From: Gymnopilus junonius
Taxonomy: Eukaryota > Basidiomycota > Agaricomycetes > Agaricales > Galerinaceae
Reading direction: 5' to 3'
DNA length: 64,000 nucleotides
NCBI GenBank assembly: GCA_015501075.1
Contig: JADNYJ010000127.1
Span: 1 to 64,000, forward strand
The notes beneath the pieces were generated by a model. That model did no database searches. It saw nothing but the letters and a program-made list of their open reading frames with translations, and was not told the origin of the DNA. This document shows positions 61,082 through 64,000 of the stretch, one piece after another (the first letter of the stretch is position 1; every line of letters starts with the position of its first letter). The position numbers and the translations under genes are program-made.

Positions 61082-64000
61082 ATGGACAGGTCCAGTTCGC
61101 CAGAAGCTGCAGCAAATCCATCTCTGAACGCGCTTGCCACCCTCCTCGGCGTCAAGGGTCGCTTACGCCTTGTGCCACAAGGCCCGACACCAAAGCCTCA
61201 CGTTGTAATAAAGCGTGATTTTCCAAAGGGCAACGATGACCTCGATGACCTTGCTCCTGGAGTGGCGCGCTTCAGTTTCATCGCTGGAAAGAAGTTCAGC
61301 GCCAACAAAGGGCAGCCGTTATTCTTTGCTGTGGCGTCGCCGACAGATCGCGACGGCAAGACCCTCCTTTCTGAGGAGAACACCTTTTTGATCGAAGCGG
61401 ACCTTGCTGATGTACATGGCGAGAACGACGAAGAACATGAGGAGGAGGAAGGTCATCACCGCGGACTGAAGAGGAAGAGGATAGAAATCGAGAGCTTGCC
61501 GCCCAAGATGCGCAAGAGTTATACCAGGAAGAAAACCTACCAAAGTTTTATTAGAGGTAAGTCTAGCATCTCTTTAATCAATGGTAAAGACCCAACTTCA
61601 TTAATTCTTGTAGGAGAACCCTCCTCGTCTCTTGGATTCGTTGGATACCCATTAGGCGCATCGACGTCGCGAGTTTACAGCAGCGCCGCAGTTCAGACAG
61701 ACGTTATACAAACTACTGTTCCTATCTCCTTAAAGTCTATAACCGCCCCTTCAGATTTGACATCTACTCCCGTACATGAGGAAAAATCCCCAATGCAGTT
61801 ACCCTCACCTGTTTCGGCAGACCACACCCTGGAACCTAATTCAGAAGACCTTGCACCCTTGGAGGGTGAAGAAACAGATGCGGTGACTATGGTTGTTATT
61901 TATACCTGATACGACGCTGATATCATCTCAGTTCTCTCGTGAAGAGCGCAGCCTCTCTCCTATGGAATTGAGCAGCGCTGCAGGTTCAGCGTCCTGTTCT
62001 CCCGCATTCAAGGAACTTCCCTTACTGGAGGAACAACGTATCATTCCCGTTTTTGATACCCAACCAAATGAGCGCCTCTCTACCCCGCCTTTAGATGTGC
62101 CACCACAGATCCCCCCCGCTTCATCTGAGGCTTCACAAAATCCCACCCCGCCTGTCGAGGCAGAGATACTTCATCTACCTCGGAAAGTACCACCTCCAGA
62201 GGTACAACCTATCTCTCCCCCTCGCTCTTTAAGCCCTCCAGCAGCGCCTCCTTCTCCACCTCATCAAGGTCCTCCTCCCCAAGAGGATGGTCAGTAGAAA
62301 TTCTCTTATCCTATTAGCATTGCTCAGACTCTTTACAAATAGATTCATCAGACTCATTAGAAGCGAAGAAACTGTCAGAGGCCTCGCCACAGAGGTGTCT
62401 AAGCCCCCCACCCCGTGCAACTCCTCAAGAGAATGGTAAGTGGCCTTTCGCTTCCGCCTTAGTAGCCCGGCACCAACTCAGCAAGCAGTTCCTTCAGATT
62501 CGTCGAAAGCGAAGGAACGATCGGGAATTGTGGAAGTAGCTACAAAGCAACCTGCGCCGACTCAAGACTTATCTGTCAAGAAGGAGCTAGTTGTGGTGCG
62601 TTTCCTATTTTATAGCATTGCACTGATTCTGAATTGTACGTGTCCTTGATAGGAAGCGGAAAAACCTTTAGCAGTGCATAATCCTAATGTCACTTCCACC
62701 CCTGTTGCGAAGCCGACACCCATTATGCCCCGCGCTATGAGAGGAACACCTTATATGAGTGATAGGGCCAAGGGGAAAGCGTCTGCGCCTGCGCCAGGTC
62801 AAGACTATCTGCCCACACCCATCTCCATGAGGACATCCACATCTGCTCATCAGTTCCGAAGTTCATCCCCTCCTCCCGATCCCAAACAGCTTGTGTATAT
62901 CTCATCTGTCTCTTCTTCGAACCCACTGGGAATTAGGCCTTCCCACGTCCATCAGAAAGCGGCACCGACAGCACCTCGGTCGCTGCTTTCTTCGACCTCG
63001 ACCACGAGCGCGCCCAAGAAGCCTCTTGTAGTCGGAGCCAAATGGTCTGCAGCGAGGAACTCGGGATCCAGCTCGAACGCCGCACCGTCGTCGTCGAATA
63101 ACAACGGCAGTCTTTCAGCCTCGACGAGCTCGTCTTCATTGACTTCTCTGGCGTCTTCAGTTTCGCCCGTTGTGCCTAGTACTCCAGCTCCAGCCGCATT
63201 ATCTTCTCTTATACCCTATGCCTCGCCGTCGCCACCGCCTCCACCGCCTCCTGAATCGGATCCTCCGCCACCCTTGCCGCCACAGCCCGCCGCGAACGCT
63301 GGGGGCAAATGGAAGCGCATATCAAGCGTCGACGACCAAAAGACGGGCGCTGTCAGTGAAGCACCAACACAGTCCGCAGTAGCGGCAGCGAAGGAAGTTC
63401 CTAGCCCGGTCTCTCCTGTGCCTAGCAGGCCGTTGAAGCGATCTCTTGATTCATTATTGGAAGGTGCAGAAGACGAACGGGTCGGAGGACCTGCTAAGAA
63501 AGTGAAAGACTTATACGCCACTGCCACCGCTGCGAATTCACAACCCCCCCAGCCTGCGACATCTTCAACTAGTTCTCAACTTTCTTCATCCTCGTCTCCA
63601 AACAAACTCGCTGGATCATCCTCGTTATCCAATCTCAAGTCCTCAATCCCGCAGCCTCTCAAACATCCCCTGCCACCCAAGCCGCCATTACCGCAACTCA
63701 CTGGTTCGTCGTATCGCCCTTCAGCTTCAGGCAGAAGCGAGCGAACTCCAGAGGATTCTTCGTCTTCTTCCTCTGAAGCGAGGCTGCCGCAAGGAAGGAC
63801 AGATTGGCCGCCAACTTCGCCCAGTTCTTATTGTACGTTGAAAGGAGACACTGGCGCGGGGGTGCAGAAGATTGCGTGTAGCTCAAACGGAAACTACATT
63901 GCAGTTACGTGTAAGTAAACGTTTTCTAGTTCAAGTTGGCTGGTCACCGTTCACTCTGTTTCCGTTTGCTGACTTGTTATGGTTGGTATAGGCACTGATC
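61082..64000 (+). CDS. Ser/Pro-rich protein with a WD40 repeat beginning, cut by window end
   Basis: ATG 61082 (MDRSSSPEAAANPSLNALAT) starts a long, mostly disordered protein. A basic patch (GLKRKRIEIESLPPKMRKSY, KKTY) suggests nuclear localisation. Introns at about 61556-61613, 61880-61927 (approx.), 62288-62341 (approx.), a 53-bp one at about 62438-62490, and one near 62597-62652 connect Pro-rich exons. A Ser-rich stretch of about 400 residues (62.67-63.9 kb) has polyproline runs (PPPPPPPESDPPPPLPP). Just before the window ends, GVQKIACSSNGNYIAVTC looks like the first WD40 strand pair, and the next exon is cut off. It could be a WD40 regulator or chromatin factor; the rest is needed to say. 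Confidence 0.7.

Overview
The window is nuclear DNA of a filamentous basidiomycete, almost certainly an agaricomycete. The evidence is dense genes split by short GT-AG introns of about 45-65 bp, no operons, and a gene repertoire typical of mushrooms: a multi-intron P450, cerato-platanin, a multi-exon fungal Dicer, F-box/Cys-motif proteins, a Na/K-type P-type ATPase and a GH3 beta-glucosidase. No bacterial, viral or intact transposon genes were recognised.

Layout. 1-1543: 3' part of a cytochrome P450. 2.4-3.7 kb: weak small coiled-coil reading frames. 4.7-8.55 kb: a large Ser/Thr protein kinase. 9.9-11.15 kb: intronless F-box-like protein. 11.35-11.79 kb (-): small secreted protein. 12.77-15.25 kb: F-box/Cys-motif protein. 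15.6-17.25 kb (-): hypothetical protein. 17.75-19.43 kb: spartin/senescence-domain protein. 19.67-22.39 kb (-): FG-GAP membrane protein of the ITFG1/TIP family. 23.15-23.58 kb: cerato-platanin. 24.15-24.52 kb (-): COX17 copper chaperone. 24.83-28.33 kb: ADP1-like ABCG transporter. 28.69-29.25 kb (-): small unknown gene. 29.3-36.8 kb: a gene-poor island with fragments and small candidates. 36.83-41.68 kb: P-type ATPase. 41.8-42.7 kb (-): MCP1. 43.3-46.4 kb: GH3. 47.7-48.8 kb: multi-pass membrane protein. 49.4-50.2 kb: acidic nuclear-type protein. 50.5-51.5 kb (-): phosducin-like protein, head to head with Dicer at 51.9-56.6 kb. 57.06-58.08 kb: AhpD-like protein. 59.2-60.2 kb (-): decayed paralogue of the 12.8-kb F-box gene. 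61.1 kb to the end: Ser/Pro-rich protein with a beginning WD40 repeat, cut by the window edge.

How the genes relate. There is no obvious pathway cluster. Housekeeping genes (COX17, MCP1, phosducin-like, spartin, ATPase) are interspersed with secreted or accessory genes (cerato-platanin, GH3, small secreted protein, P450, F-box family). Dicer gives an RNA-silencing function and shares a 419-bp intergenic region with the phosducin-like gene.

Quality note. At least a dozen single-base frame breaks, mostly one base missing from a short homopolymer, interrupt otherwise well-conserved coding sequence in the P450, kinase, 12.8-kb F-box, 15.6-kb, spartin and ATPase genes. Because they hit conserved core genes, they look more like sequencing or assembly errors than gene decay. 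Coding spans below are therefore given as gene extents; exon structure was read by eye.
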